From Corbicula japonica (Eukaryota; Mollusca; Bivalvia; Venerida; Cyrenidae), in assembly GCA_038501625.1 (NCBI GenBank), contig JAZAYU010000053.1:1164501-1228500 (forward strand): 64,000 nucleotides of DNA. Direction: 5' to 3'. The position numbers and the translations under genes are program-made. This document shows positions 22,598-35,721 of the stretch, piece after piece. Position 1 is the stretch's first letter, and the number at the start of each line of letters is the position of its first letter. A model generated the notes under the pieces. It saw nothing but the letters and a program-made list of their open reading frames with translations, did no database searches and was not told the origin of the DNA.

Positions 22598-23141
22598 ATT
22601 CATGTCTACTATCGGTTTCAAGGGCAAACCATTTCAGAGTACCTTTTCAAAACTCGACATTAATTTTCACGGGCAGACCAATGAAAGTGAAGAATAACCA
22701 AATCTTGCGGTCACATCTGATAACACTATAATGCAATTCTTATTCTCTATTTTGCGACCAAGTTTTAAGTAGTTGTATGTAGTGTAATTCAATAGTTCTG
22801 AGAGAGAGGTCACTCGGGTTGTGTGAGACAAGAAAGCTGCTCGAGTGTAAATAATGTCATTTCCATGTCGTTATGGAACTGGGGCGTGATTCTAATCTGA
22901 ATTTCAAGCCATTGCAGACTGGAGGGGTACAGTCATTTTTTGACATCTAAAGTTATGTTATCATAAAATATATCAATATAATTATGAACATGTATTTTCC
23001 ACCATATTTCAGGCGTTCGGGTTCCTCTGCATGGGAGTGTTGTGCGCGCATGAAGTTTTTGAGGTTCGAACTTTCTTAGAGAAACGTAAAGAATCTTCGG
23101 CGGAGCAAGGTCAAGGGGCGGCGGAGGAAGCAAAATACTGA
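20244..23141 (+). CDS. MARVEL-domain membrane protein (CMTM/plasmolipin-like)
   Basis: Four coding exons, all phase 0 with GT-AG borders: 20244-20435, 21100-21288, 21829-21927 and 23013-23141, giving 202 residues. The start is the first ATG after an in-frame TAA in the leader; a second ATG follows at once. The Ser/Ala/Gly-rich N-terminus (about 1-38) should be cytosolic. Four hydrophobic segments follow: about 55-80, 92-116, 128-150 and 158-175, the four-helix MARVEL layout. The C-terminal tail is short and charged (Glu/Lys/Arg/Gln). MARVEL proteins of the CMTM, MAL and plasmolipin types act in vesicle trafficking and membrane apposition. I cannot assign a subfamily by eye. Introns 1 and 3 carry MITEs and intron 3 a 44-base C run. 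Confidence 0.85.
20850..21074. mobile_element. MITE-like repeat with TTAACCCTTTACTC-type ends (partial)
   Basis: Intron 1 of the MARVEL gene. It shares the words 'atctgaactggatctacact' and 'gagtaaagggtc' with copies at 38775-38985, 48231-48722 and 52290-52455. Confidence 0.5.
22103..22233. mobile_element. Palindromic foldback MITE, copy 1
   Basis: Arms are near-perfect inverted copies around a short centre: ggctgaaggttata ... ataatcttggga outside, and 'caatcagatgcttgag' with its inverse inside. It lies in intron 3 of the MARVEL gene. Confidence 0.8.
22235..22480. repeat. Dispersed repeat, copy 1
   Basis: The words 'aacgtgctccttgggtgg' at the left and 'gatcatattagcaaaagtaac' at the right match, in order and spacing, sequence at 40285-40480. 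This suggests a dispersed element of about 220-250 bp. Confidence 0.45.
22554..22597. repeat. Poly(C) run of 44
   Basis: Forty-four uninterrupted C residues in intron 3 of the MARVEL gene (G run on the other strand). Exact length should be treated as uncertain. Confidence 0.9.
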
Positions 23142-23481
23142 ACTGGACAAATCGTGTGAACATGTGACCGACATTTGAGACTCATAAGTTTCACGTATCA
23201 AAGTAGGGGTATAAACATAAAATATGGTTATACCAATAACATTGTGGATATAGCTTTAATATTTATGTGACCGAAATCTAAGAATTATTCACTAAATTTT
23301 TTGGATATTTGGAAGATCTTGTTTCCGGTGCCATTGTTAACTTTGCGCGCTTCGTCAGGGACAAATTATATAAATAAGTTGTTATGTACTAGGTACAAAA
23401 TTTCTCAATTTAGGGTTTCAAGCTTTTTTGTTCTGATGAAAAATAATCATAGATTAATTCTTCCTCTAACATGTTTTGGTA

Positions 23482-23630
23482 TGGGCCAAAGATAATAAAA
23501 CTGAGATTGGAGACCATTCTCAATTCTCAAGGATCCGATTGGCTAAACTGGAGACTTGTCTCCAAATCAGCCTACCAGATGCTTGAAATTTATGACAGGT
23601 AATTAATCTTAGTTTTATAGTCGTTGGCCC
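23482..23630. mobile_element. Palindromic foldback MITE, diverged copy 2
   Basis: Begins gggccaaagataataaaact and ends agttttatagtcgttggccc. The middle keeps 'ccgattggctaaactgg' and 'cagatgcttgaaattta' but is diverged from the family consensus. Confidence 0.65.
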
Positions 23631-24250
23631 TTGTCTTCAAAACGGCAGCAATAATCTAAGGTTTCAGCTGGCTGAGACGCGAACAAATCACTCTAAATTT
23701 GAATCATCGAATTGTCTGCATATTTCAAGCGGAGAATTTTCTTATTTCACTTTAAAAAATCAGCAACTTTGTCAGTTAATGGAAAATTCTGTTAGGGTGA
23801 CATTTGGACTTTTCAAGAAAACTTATTACAAAGTAGCTCCAAATGACTGTAATCGAGATTGCAAACTCCAATTTTGTTCAGTTTCTTGGACCTGCCAAAT
23901 TATATGCTACTTGTATAGAACGCTACAAAAACCTTACAGTTTAATATGTATACATACATGTTTTCAGACAAATGCGAAATAATCGTGTTGTGTTTTTCGT
24001 GTGATTTTATTTTTATAAAACTTGGAATTGTAAAAGTAAAACTTATATAATTGTCGACATGTTTGCTTTTATAATATTCATTCCGGAAAAATTCCGGAAA
24101 ATACTATATTTCTCTAGCGATCATCACAAAAAATAATAATATAATCGCGCTCTGTAAATATGGTCCTTGAAAAGTTTCATGCGAGGGGACAGAAGGTCTA
24201 CGCTCTGTCCGTATCAACCCAGTATCGCTTATGTGGTACTAAGCAATAGG

Positions 24251-24394
24251 GCCCAAGATCATGAAACTTAGATTGGAAACCAGTCTCAAATCTCAAGCAT
24301 CAGATTGACTGGAATGGAGACTGGTCACCATTTCAGCCAATCAGATGCTTGATATTTAAGACTGGTCTACATATTTAGTTTTATGATCTTGGGC
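24251..24394. mobile_element. Palindromic foldback MITE, copy 3
   Basis: Outer ends gcccaagatcatgaaact and agttttatgatcttgggc are perfect inverse complements over 18 bases. The inner arms carry the family words. Confidence 0.85.
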
Positions 24395-25118
24395 ACATGT
24401 TAATTTTGAAATTCTACCGTTGTTGGTAGGTTGCACACAGTTGCTTATAGGTGACATATACGAAAGAGAAAACGAAAGAAAACTCTACATAGACGGTTGA
24501 TAGAGGTCGCCAGTCTGTGTGCGAACAGAAAAAAAACTAGATCCTGCATTGTCACAAAAAGTATGCAAGCTAGTTAAGGGAACTTAGTATTCGTAAAATA
24601 GGAGGTTATTCGCGTCATTTTATTTTCTGATTGACAAAAAAGTGGTAGTCATGGCAACAACACAATGGGAATACCACACCTTAACTGCATCTTGGCATTT
24701 CTAAAACGTATTAAAAGCTATGTTTATAACACTTGTTTTTTGCACACAGTGCAGGTTCAGATCTAGAAAGCCATGTCCAGACAGGAGAGATTGGCTTATG
24801 GTCTTTCAAGTTTATAATGGTGATGAAGTGATAGATGTAAGGTTTGATTAATCAGTCAATCAATCATTCAATCAACCGACCGACAAATCAATCAGTTGAT
24901 CATCCATTCACTCACTCATCTCTTAGTCACTCATGGCTTTCTCACCTACAATTCATTCAATCGTCAGTCAATCACATTAATCATTATTTTGAATTTGAGT
25001 CCTTCAGAATTTTGGCAAACTTATTGACTGGATTATACACAGTGCAGAATCTGAACAGTAGTACATTGTTATGGGTCTGCATAAACATACTGTCAAAAAT
25101 ACCAACAATCAAGTAAAA

Positions 25119-25683
25119 TTAAGGGCTTGCCACACTCCTCCCAATCCTGTTATCGATAAAAAGAAAATTATCAAAATCTCAATAATGGCAAAATGCCGTA
25201 CAATGAAACTTTGCACAAATGAATGTTACTAATGCATCTTTTTTTGCATACAGTAAGACACGTTAGAATAGTAAAAAAAAAAACAAGAGAAACCCGTGAT
25301 TGTCATCCGTTTACGCGACCAGGAAGCGACTAGGAAATTGAAGGTCCAACACAATTTTTACTAATATCTCGTAAAGTTTACATATGTAAGTCACGTGGAC
25401 ACATTAAATTTTTGTCAGTATCATATTCCTCATGTGGGCATTTAAAATGATGTTTTGTGTTGTTTAGTTTTTGGGAATTTATGTAAATAGAAGTTGAGAG
25501 AATTTTTAGATCTTGCTATTTTTCTTTACTGTTCTAAAGTGTCTTACCATCTGCAAAATAAAGATACATTAATAACATACATTTTTGCAAAGTTTCATTT
25601 AACGGCATTTTGCCGTTATTGAGATTTTGATAATTTTGTTTTTATCAATGAACATGATTGGGAAGAGTGTGGTGAGCCCTTAA
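25119..25683. mobile_element. MITE with long inverted repeats between TTAA sites
   Basis: TTAA at 25119-25122 and 25680-25683 flank a 557-bp element. Its ends are inverse copies: gggcttgccacactcctccc and, at the right, ...gggaagagtgtggtgagccc. Inner parts of the arms also pair (ttgataattttg, ggcaaaatgccgt, tgtcttac/gtaagacac). No transposase frame is present. TTAA target sites suggest piggyBac-type mobilisation, but the terminal GGG is not the usual piggyBac end. Confidence 0.75.
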
Positions 25684-26563
25684 TCTTCGCAGAAGCTTAG
25701 TAGCTCGTATGGTTTTCTTGTTTTTATTCACTATTTACTCTGAATATAGTCGCCAGTCCCTTTATTTTGTGGTTAACATATGTGGTTGCAACGTATTAAA
25801 GTAGTGAAAATATAGGATGTTTTATAGCCATACTCAATAACTATGGGTTAAATGACATGTAAAAATGGTTATTTGGGTATCGTAGCAGTAAACAAAAGTT
25901 CTCTTTATCAATATACATTGTATATGAAATGAGCTACAGTCCTTTTCATCCGGTTTTCAGTCCAGCCTAATGGAACGTGTTTATGGAACTGTTTTTGGGG
26001 GTTTCTTAAAAAAATTCATTTCCTCGTTCTAGTTATGAGCAATAGTAAACTGGAATGTTGTTACTGTATTTGTCTTCAGTTTAATTTTTAAGACAACAAA
26101 TATTCAAATACAACTGCTGAAACCCGCGTACAACTACACATAAATCACCTGTGAAGCGTGTTGGGACGCTTAAAGTGACAGGTAAACTGGAAGATGACCA
26201 CTGACACCACGGGTCAGAGAATTTGTATAAAACCGTCGTAAGTTTGTCACTTAACGACTCTACAATTTCTTTATTTCTATTTCACTTAGATCTTTGATGA
26301 TTAGTTTTTAACTTTAAATAATTGTCTCTTTAAAGCCCCTCTCAGTCGAAATTTGTCTCTCTCATTCTTCGCTCAATACCTTGAAAATAGGGGAAAACAC
26401 GAAAAGAGAAATCTTTGATTCTCATTTTTTTATTAACATACAATAAAGAGTCATTAACAATTGTAGAAATATATGGCACAATATCACATATATACAATAA
26501 TCTCGTTTCATTTCTTATTAACCTGCATGTACAAATTAATTATGATAAAACATTTCCAACTCG
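25684..26563. other. Intergenic / 3' flank of docking-protein gene
   Basis: No exon seen. A minus-strand AATAAA (about 26428-26433) lies 130 bp past the stop codon of the docking-protein gene and may be its poly(A) signal. Confidence 0.4.
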
Positions 26564-29500
26564 TTAATTCTTAAAGTTTATTGAAGAAGGAAGTACGTAT
26601 ATACTCTCATTATTACATGATTCCATATCCATATATATACTTTCACTTTCCGCACCGGGTCTACTAGTTTGACTGGTAACTGTGTGTGGTCCGTTATAAG
26701 ATGACACTGTCACAAGTGGAATAGAGCTGCTATTTAACAGATTCGTACAACTTGGTGGTAAAGGTGTTCCACACCCTAAACTGAAAATGTCTATCAAGTT
26801 TGCGGATACATTTGTCGCCCCGCCCTGCGATCTCGTGGGTATTAGTAGAGAAGTGTCCAAGAACGAGGGTCCGACGCCCATGTTAAAAATGTCTATACCC
26901 GATTGTGTTTTGGGAACATTAATGGGTTCTGATAAATCTATTAGCAGACTTTCACTATCACATTTAGGCTCATCATCTATCACAAAACCTTGATTCAACA
27001 ATTCCAGTTTTTCAGTGGGATTTGATGAATTCATCGAATCGTCATTCTCGTACTTGGTTTCATTCAGTTCGCTTACTTCAGCAACATCACTTATATCTTG
27101 AGGCTTCCATATTGTCAGGTTGGGGAACGGATCTTCTATTCTCAAACTAGATTTTTTCACAGGCTCTACTTCAGCATATATTGGTTCATCGTCTGATTTT
27201 ATTTCTAAACTATCATTATTTCTATCGTCGTCGCTATTCATTTCTACACTAGTACGATCATTTTCCCGTATAAGCATTCCTGGTTGGAATGAAAAGTCAA
27301 AGTTTTCAACATTTGACATTGTGTTGTTTGGGTCGTTTTTTCTGTTTAACATGTCCATCTGCATGGAAACATTTCTATTGTGTTTCCACACTTGGTTGCT
27401 TCGTTCTAAAGTTACTGAGGTAATAGAGGGACGCTTCATCGCTGAAGCCATGTTTAGGTTTAAGGAACTGCTTCTTTCACGTTTCTGCGACAACGTGACG
27501 CCGTCATTGTCGTTAAGATACCTCTCTATGGCTATTGGTTGATACAGATCTTCATTCTCGGCAATTACTGATTTGTTCCCCAGCGGCCAAACTTTGACTG
27601 CTAGATCGTCGCTTTTCTTGCTATCCCGTGTACTTTCGCTGTCCGAATCGCTAGAAGACGAAGAGGTGCTTACAGCACGTTCTTTCTGCTTCCGGTGTTT
27701 ACTCCTGAACGGAAGTGTAAACAGTTTCTTTTCATTATTCTGAAACTTCCGCTTGATTTTGTGGGATGATGGTCTTTCAGGGAGAGAAGGCGGGACCGAT
27801 TTTGGATCTACCTGAGGATCCATACCTAAATGCTTCACTAAATTCTTTTTTCCTTTTCGAAAATTGTCTAAATCTTCATATTCATTCTCTTTTTCGTCCT
27901 TGGCAAACGTTCCTGCTGAATTGGATTTCCTCAGTTTGGGTTTGGCATATAGTTTGTCACCTCCCTGGTCGGATTTAGATATAGATTTATTGTCTTCCAA
28001 CGACATGTCTTGGTAAATACCATTATCGTTGCTTTCTTGAATGCCATGCTCAATAAGTTCAGCGCCTGTAACCTCAACTGCCTGCACCTCGACTGTTAGT
28101 GTAGTTGCATTAGAGTCTACAGTACTGGGTGTGACCGAGCCGACAGCAGATGACGTTGATACGGCACTGTCGAAAGAGTTTGATGATCTTTTGGATTGTG
28201 TTCCATTTCCGTTCTTTGCCGATTTGTCTACTTTAGCGTAAATAATACCAGAATCTTTGGAGCCAACCGAGGCCGATCTACAGGAAACTGATGAGTGTGA
28301 AGACATATTTGACAATGACCTGGCCTTATCTTCTGATATCACGGGTTTTGAGTTCTGTATATCGACATGACTGTATCCGCGGTCGTCCAGGAGTAATTTC
28401 GTCTCATATCCTGGTTTGGCAACAGTAACCATGCTGATGATGTTTCCAGTCTTTGGTGCGCTCTTTGGTTGGTGGAAGTCTACTCGATTATACGTCGATT
28501 CTTCCTCTGTGGATATCACATTTGGTGAATCAAGCAAATCTATCTTAGCAGCACCACTTGCTTCTGGTGTTGATACGTCGAATGTAACAATCTGTCGTTT
28601 CTTCGGGGGCAGTTCCGGCGCATCGTCAGAGACAACACTTTCTGCTTGACTTTCTCTAGACTCCTGACTTTCAAACGGTATCTGACCGGCCTTTTCTTGT
28701 TTGATTGTAGCATTCTCTAACAGTTCTTTGTATCGGTTTTCTATGCTACACGTGGTCTCGCTTCTCGTCCGCGTCACTTCGTTATCGCCGGTAGTAGCCG
28801 TGATTGAAGATAGCACTCTTTTTTCTGTAGCGGGTGTGTTTGTTTTATTCCTCTCCGTTCTCTTTCGGTCCAGAGCGATGAATATATTCTTCTTAATGGA
28901 GTCCAAAATCTTTGTCACGTGATCTGAGCGGAACTGAAACGTAGCTTCGCCGCACTCCGATTTTCTGAAAATATCAAATAAATGGCAGGGTTAAAATATG
29001 TATTTTTTTTCTTTTTGGGTGAATTTATTTGAAAAATAAAAATATAAATTACATTCAAAATATTGTAGTTACACGTGTTCTTAAAAATACCAGTTCAAAG
29101 CCGTGATAAATTTAATGTGAAAAGTTTATCTATAAATATGATGTAAACACTTACGGTCCACATTCGATTGTCAGAAGCTCCTTCGCCGGGTTTTCATCAT
29201 CTTTTTCTAGATGGAAACGTTTGAGCATGTTAAGCGACCATTCGTATGAGTTATGTTCCTTGCTGCTGATTGCGACCACTTCCGGGTTGACGGTCATAGT
29301 GTAAACACCTTGTAGGCCCAGTCTATCTGAGTGCTCGTTGATAACAATCACCACAGAGAAATCGTCTGAAACATTAACATTAAAAAAATCTATAAATATG
29401 ACATAAGAGTGGCAAAGCAGAATAACTCTTCTCATAATATTATTAGTTTTTACGGTATTGATAGTGTTTTTCTTTTGTGTTTAGTACGTCATCTAAATTT

Positions 29501-32500
29501 ATCCCCCACCCACAAAAAGCGTGTAGCTTTGTTAGAAATCGCGCTTTATTTTATGTTTAAAAATATATTTATTTAAAAAAAATAAAACATCACTAAAATA
29601 GCGGTATATCTAATAAATTATCTTACCGATTTCTTCCTTGTGTGGGAAGAATATTTTTCGGAACTTCGAAACCCAGGTCTGTGTGTCTAGCTCTGTAGCT
29701 CCTGCTAGCAGAAGAACGGCTTCCTTCTCAACCACCTCGAATGCGTGCAGCCGGTTTTTGGACTTTGCTTGGCGGACGTCGGTAACAAATTCCAAGATGA
29801 AAGTCATTTTGTCGGCGGGGGATTCGGTCGCAGTTTTCTCATCGGCGTAGATGTCGACTTTTGCTGCGGACCTGCCGGCCGAACGTATGGACATCTCGTG
29901 CATGACAACCCATTTCTTCTTCCATGTCTGAAAAATCACCAACAATTTGTGAATGTTATAGCTTACATCGTTATAGATCGAAATTTTAAAGTAGCTCAAC
30001 AAATACTGCAGGCTCGGGTTCAGACAGTATGTCATCTAGCCACGGGATGAGTAAAGACATTATCGCTTTATTTAGAACTAAATAATTATCAATTTAAGTC
30101 GGCTCTCTGCTCAAATCTAAAACTTTTTCGACCTAGAATTAAAATGGATTTGTAAACTAAACACTCTAAAATTCTTTTCATTCTCGGTATATGTTGCCAA
30201 AACGGATGCACGCAGAATTATTGACATGTCAACATATTGTGACATCTATTTCGTAATAAGCATACCAATGATGTATCTGAAATTGAGAGCAAGTCGAAAA
30301 CAATGTATAACAAAACGACAATTTTGATTGTCCATTAAATGTACAAGATAGGAAGATAACAACGCTGAAGATTTTGCCGGCGACGTTCTCGGTCACTGGG
30401 ACATGTCCTGATTCACTTCCAGTTCGCTAATTAGTGAATGTAAATGTCACATTCTTAATTTGAGAAGTAAACAGAATAATTCCCTTGTTTTGTATAATTT
30501 TAGTATATATAGATATTTCGTTGTTTATGATACTAAGTTCCTAGAATTAACCCGCGGTCTGCTAATGGACTCGCCTTTCTATAAAGCTGAGTCCATTCAT
30601 TCTTCATAGGTATGTTTTACAGAAGTGTTTAATCGAACATATTAACCGATTAGCGAAGTGAAGACCCCGGACTAGGTTCCTGAAGAGGCAGGTCTTTTAT
30701 CAAGCCTCTCATTCGAGAACATTTTACCAGATGTGTGTAATCCCTAAGGGAGACAGTTCTGTGTTCGTTTATCGTCAAGAGACCAATTCCTTATCTGATG
30801 AAACATTCCTAGCACCCGCCAATGTTAGCTTCAGTTTATTCTTCGTAAAATTTATTGATTCATATAATGCAACAAGATCCTACTCATTTGCAAAACGTGA
30901 TAGAAAATGATCGTTCAGTTTTCTTAAGTATTTTAAAATGTGCATGGGGAATGTTTAAAGTAATGACAGTTTTATTGAAGAAAACATCTGATGCAAAATT
31001 GGTACAAGTACGACACTTTAAGTTCACGTTGCTACAGTCATGCAAACTAAAAAAATATTTTATATTATTTAAAAACCTTATTTATTGTGTTTTTTAAACA
31101 TGCATGGGAAAAAATATGAAAAGGAACGGGTATAGTCTAAACCCTCACCTTTAGTTTTCGGCCCTTGATTTTTGGCGGCTGTTTGATGTCTATATACCCG
31201 GAGTATTCGAGTCCCCCTTCAATCATCTTGTACGTCCGTACGTGCGTGGTTGATACACTTCTTCTCTTTCTCTTTAAGCTCTCTGACAAATTAAAATAGT
31301 ATAAACTTATTCAGTATGTTGACAAACGTACATCCATGTGAAACTGTTTTGTTGAACACTAATCTTAACCACTTTTATAAGTTGTACAGCCATATGACTG
31401 CTAAAAATGCAAAACAAATGTTCGTAAACAAAAACAATCAATACAGATAGCGTCAATACAGAAGAAGAAAAATTCGGTCCTTTGCGAACCAATAATATAT
31501 CTCTAGTTAAGTACCATGTCGGGATGTCGTACGCAGAGTCAGTGAACTTGTACCCGTTATCTTGTCCGAGTTAGCGACGCTGATTTTAACCACATTTTGC
31601 GAGATAATGTATTCAATTAATAATGGTTTATTTTATAATGAATTATTAATTAACCTTTTAATGTAGATTTTCAAACAATATTTGAAGTTAAATTCTTGTG
31701 TTAAAGAAGGATCTTGAAAGCTTTCCACCTATTTTTTTTTCTTTTGGTAGATCGGCGTGTGTTTAACGATACTTATTGGGGAAAAAAATAAAAAAAATAA
31801 TGTTTTAATAAATCCTTAGCACTCTCCTATTGTTGCTCAAAATATATTGAAATAACAAAAAATGGAAGACAGAAACTGGAGTCTTAAAAATCAAATTTAA
31901 ATAAGAACAAACACTCGTTATCAGATTATATAAATATAATCACTCGTTATCTGATAATATACCTGTATAAGTTTATATATAGAATATGCTCCCAGTTATC
32001 CCTGTGAATAACATTGTACATCCCTGTCAGTCCTGGTTAACAAGCAGTTCATCCAGCTCGTACAGTTCACACAGTACCGTAAGGAAATCGTACCATCACC
32101 AATGTGATAACTAAACACATCGCTGTATCACTGGCTCATTTCAAACGAAAAGACACTTATCGTTATAAACGTATTACGATTCCGACAAACGATACAATCT
32201 ACTATAATGTTAATCCTAAACTGAGGCTGGCATCTATCTGTGTATTTGTCGGTGTATTTTGGAACCAGAATCTGACACGTGCCTTTTAAGTGTCAACCAA
32301 GTAAACATTTATGGTGACACGAGTTAAGTGAAAATCCGGAAGTTATTCTTAATTTTTACTAATAAATTTAATCAATTAAAACCAACTTTGTATTTTAGAA
32401 AGAAAGTTTAAAACTAACCTCAAATCTGCTATGTCCTTTAATTTCCCAACAATGCAGTGTGTATACTTAAATTTTATGATATGTTCTCTTTTTAAGAGAC

Positions 32501-34985
32501 CTGATAAACTCTCATGAAGCTAGCTTTTGTCTAAGTTCAAAATATCCAAAGTGATTGATACTGCATCACAGAGAAGAATATAAATATCCTCCAAATCATT
32601 GCTCATCCTTTAACATAAACACTGCTTTAATTATCATCTATCATGTTTAGGGGTCATCTTCTAATTAAATCAACCACTACTTCGCTAATTGACCAACTAT
32701 CCCTAATTGACCAAATATCCATACTGGAGTATTATTTTTTACCTAATCCCTAGGTCCAGCATTAAATTTTAAATTGATTGGACCTTTGTGAAACTTAAAA
32801 GTGCGAAGATTAATTTTGATGACTTTAAAATAGACTTTTTTTCCACCTGACAATGTTCCCACGAAAATTAGAGATGCTTAGACGTATCCTATGTTACAGA
32901 TTGTGACACTGCTGGGGTACAAATAAATTTTAACTTGAAACCTGTTTCGCGTGTTTGTTATTGTGGATCACACGATGGAAACATTTGCTAGCGCTGAATC
33001 TTTTGTTTTCATTTTGAATTAACCGTATCACCGGCATACACATGATAATGATGCGTGGTTATATCGAATGATCGTTCGGTTTAAGGATTTATGGCGTAAG
33101 GGGAATTTTTAATTTTCTGTTGTTGCTGTTGCTGCCGCTAGTATAACAGTAATCGGAAATTATTTAATCATTAGACCAAATTATGTTGTTGTTTTCTTTT
33201 CGCTATTGAAGCATCGTATTTAATCGTTATTTTGTAAGAGAAAATCACAACGCAACAACAACAACAACAACAACACACTTTATTACAAAAGATCGGAACA
33301 TCACATGTCTTTGGCTACGAACAGTGAACAATATATACACATCACGTGCGAAACCAATGATACCTGGTAGGATATTCTTTTTTATATTACAAATACCAAT
33401 TATAGATTTTTTCCTTTGGGGACATAATATTTACATTTTTAAGACCAGGCATCGAAATTTTCGGTAGATACTTTTTCTCTTATAATATTTAGTGCAAACA
33501 AATAAGAAATGGAATTAAGATTCAGAATACATAAACATGCTACAAAAACAAATATGCCATAATCATCAAGTGTGAAAACACCATTCACCAACAGTAGTTA
33601 GAGAACAAAACATGTTTGCAATTGATTATAATTTTTCATTCAAATCATAATTATTGTATGTAATAATATATTACAATTATATATAAATATCAAAAGTTGA
33701 GAACTACCACTAAGTCGCCACTTATAAAAATCAACTTTATAAATTTCTTTTTTTCTTCATGAACTTCGGAACCGTTGAAAACGAAAACTGCTCATGTATA
33801 TTTCTTTCGTCTGCAAATTATAAAAAGTTAAATGGTTTAAATTGTTCTTTTTTCATAATTTTCGAGACTGTTGAACACAAAAATTGCTGATATATATTTT
33901 TTTCGTCTGGAACTTATTTTTATAAAAAAATTAAATGGTTAAAATTCTTAATCATGTAGACCGACAGGTATACATAAGAAGTGACAATGATTATCCGATG
34001 TTTTCTAGTCGATGTCACAATATCTACATGTCATCCGGCTTCAATTTATTATGTATTAGGTAGGAATGTCGAATATTTGCACGTGTAAACACACGTTACA
34101 TTGAGACGCTGAATGTATTTACTTAAACTTGGCGTCTCTATTAACTTACTACTGCTGCTGTTGTTGTTGGTGGTGGTGGTGGTGTTATAAGTTTTATTTA
34201 AAACAGATACTGCGAATCTTAATTATAATTTTGGTTGTTTGCAAGACAAACAATGATTGTTTGTAACAATCATCAACTCTAACCATCAACAAATTACTCA
34301 AATCAATTGACATTTGACAAATCTATTTATGATTTAATAAATAGAAAAATCAAGTTTGTCTTAGAACTAAATCCTTGGACCTCAAAGTAAACAACATTTT
34401 AATATTATCATTATTGAAATTATTGATGAGCATAAACATTTTCCATCTGTGAAGTTACCGGCCTATCCGGATCGACATTTTCCAAGCTTTAAGAATATGA
34501 CCCCAATTGTCATTGTCAACGTCTCCACTCGCCAACAGTATCTTCATCACCAATAAAAAAAACAAAATCATCATCATCATCAACAACATCATCATCATCC
34601 ATGCTCGAGTATTATAATTATAACTTTGCAGAAACTGACAAGAACGTAACGAAAAGTACGATACAACTTAATATTTGTTCCCACCATAGGGGTCAGTGTA
34701 ATATGACAAATTTCGCAATATAACTGAAACTTTCTGATTTACGATAAAGAGAGTACCGCGGACCCATTGAGTCTATTGCAGTCCGATTGAGGCATAGTCC
34801 GTTGTTATGTAAAATATAATATTGTCAATAAAATACTGATATTCTTCTCACTGGTGTTATCCAGGCTTTAACGTTTCTACCAGCATGAATTTCATCTGTA
34901 ACTTACCCCTGTGATATGTCCGTAGGCACGGGACAGACGGGGTCTCCAGCGGGCGACCCCATCCTCCGGACTCCACATAATACAT
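26564..34985 (-). CDS. DOK-like docking protein, PH + PTB + long tyrosine-motif tail
   Basis: Five coding exons: 34907-34985, 31149-31282, 29627-29927, 29155-29365 and 26564-28964. Splice phases agree and sum to 1041 residues. The ATG at 34983-34985 is two codons after an in-frame TGA and is the only local ATG whose exon phase fits the next exon. The PH domain spans about 53-168 (GYIDIKQPPK at the start, WVSKFRKIFF in its last helix). The IRS-type PTB domain spans about 173-275. The tail of over 700 residues has candidate SH2-binding tyrosines: YQDM at 559, YQPI at 716, YAEV at 838, YMDM at 1019 and YVLP at 1031. YxxM fits PI3-kinase p85. SH3-type proline motifs lie near 360 and 635. DOK proteins bind NPxY motifs of activated receptors and become tyrosine-phosphorylated scaffolds at the membrane. 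DOK subtype not resolved. Confidence 0.88.
28965..31148. other. Introns between docking-protein exons
   Basis: Introns 28965-29154, 29366-29626 and 29928-31148 of the long docking gene. AT-rich, no repeat family recognised. The exons between them are part of the gene entry. Confidence 0.6.
31283..34906. other. First intron of the docking-protein gene
   Basis: 3.6 kb of AT-rich DNA. It holds a short duplicated word (cactcgttatc...) at 31911-31965, a (CAA)n run near 33250-33272, a CTG/TTG/GTG run near 34150-34186 and a CAT/CAA run near 34568-34600. No exon or large element recognised. Confidence 0.5.
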
Positions 34986-35721
34986 CCCTCAATATATCAC
35001 CTTCAGTGCAGCATTGAAATAGTTCTGTACCAATGACTAATATTTCACTTATATTAAATGAAATTCGATGTCATAGTTTACTCCACAGTCTTGACGTGTT
35101 ATAAATAACCTGTGTTCAGTTCAACAAGTGTCACTTAAATCTCCGAAATGTGAATGAAACAGTAGTCAGTAGTGCAATGCACTGAAAACTATCCTATATC
35201 ACTTGTTTGAATATTTTCCTGAGAAGAAATACTTCTTAACAAATAAAACATGTGCAAAACGCAGGAGTGTTCATTTTCAAAATAACAGTTGTTTACGTCT
35301 ACGCCGAAACCTATCAAGCGCATCAAATTACTGACTGCAGGGTTTCAGAAGCATGGCTCGTTAAACACGTAATTTTCATTTCAATTGTTGTGAAAAAACT
35401 ATAGGGTGTTGATAATGCTATCGGCGTATTTATCGATTTTATTGGTCATAAAAGTCGGCGTTTGAAGTTTTCAACAGGTTTAATAGATTGTTTTTAGGGT
35501 TTCTTTGGACACAGACAGAATGTCTGATATCTTGATAGACTAATAATATCGAAGTGTTAACTAGCTGGATAGAAAGAATTCAAACTATGTTCTGTCAAAA
35601 CGCTACAAATCTTAAAAATATTCCTTTAATGTCCCTTGAAGTTTGCATAAAACAAAACAAGAGAAAAGACGATCATTGATAGAATAAAACAGTAATATGT
35701 TTAAAATCATAAAAGACGTTG
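34986..35721. other. Spacer between the two docking genes
   Basis: About 740 bp between the stop codon of the short gene and the start codon of the long one. It should hold the 3' UTR of one and the promoter and 5' UTR of the other. No motif stands out. Confidence 0.5.

Larger units (their letters stand above)
23142..25118. other. Intergenic with foldback MITEs and simple repeats
   Basis: 3' flank of the MARVEL gene, two foldback MITEs (listed separately), and a degenerate ATCA/ATTC repeat at about 24845-24960. No convincing exon found. Confidence 0.5.

Noticed and set aside
27120..28922. Plus-strand open frames antisense to the docking-protein tail
   Set aside because: Shadows of the 2.4-kb minus-strand exon; no family resemblance.
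34955..34978. Alternative ATG (atgtggagtccg) as start of the long docking protein
   Set aside because: Its frame ends at phase 0 at the donor, while the next exon needs phase 1; the ATG at 34983-34985 fits.
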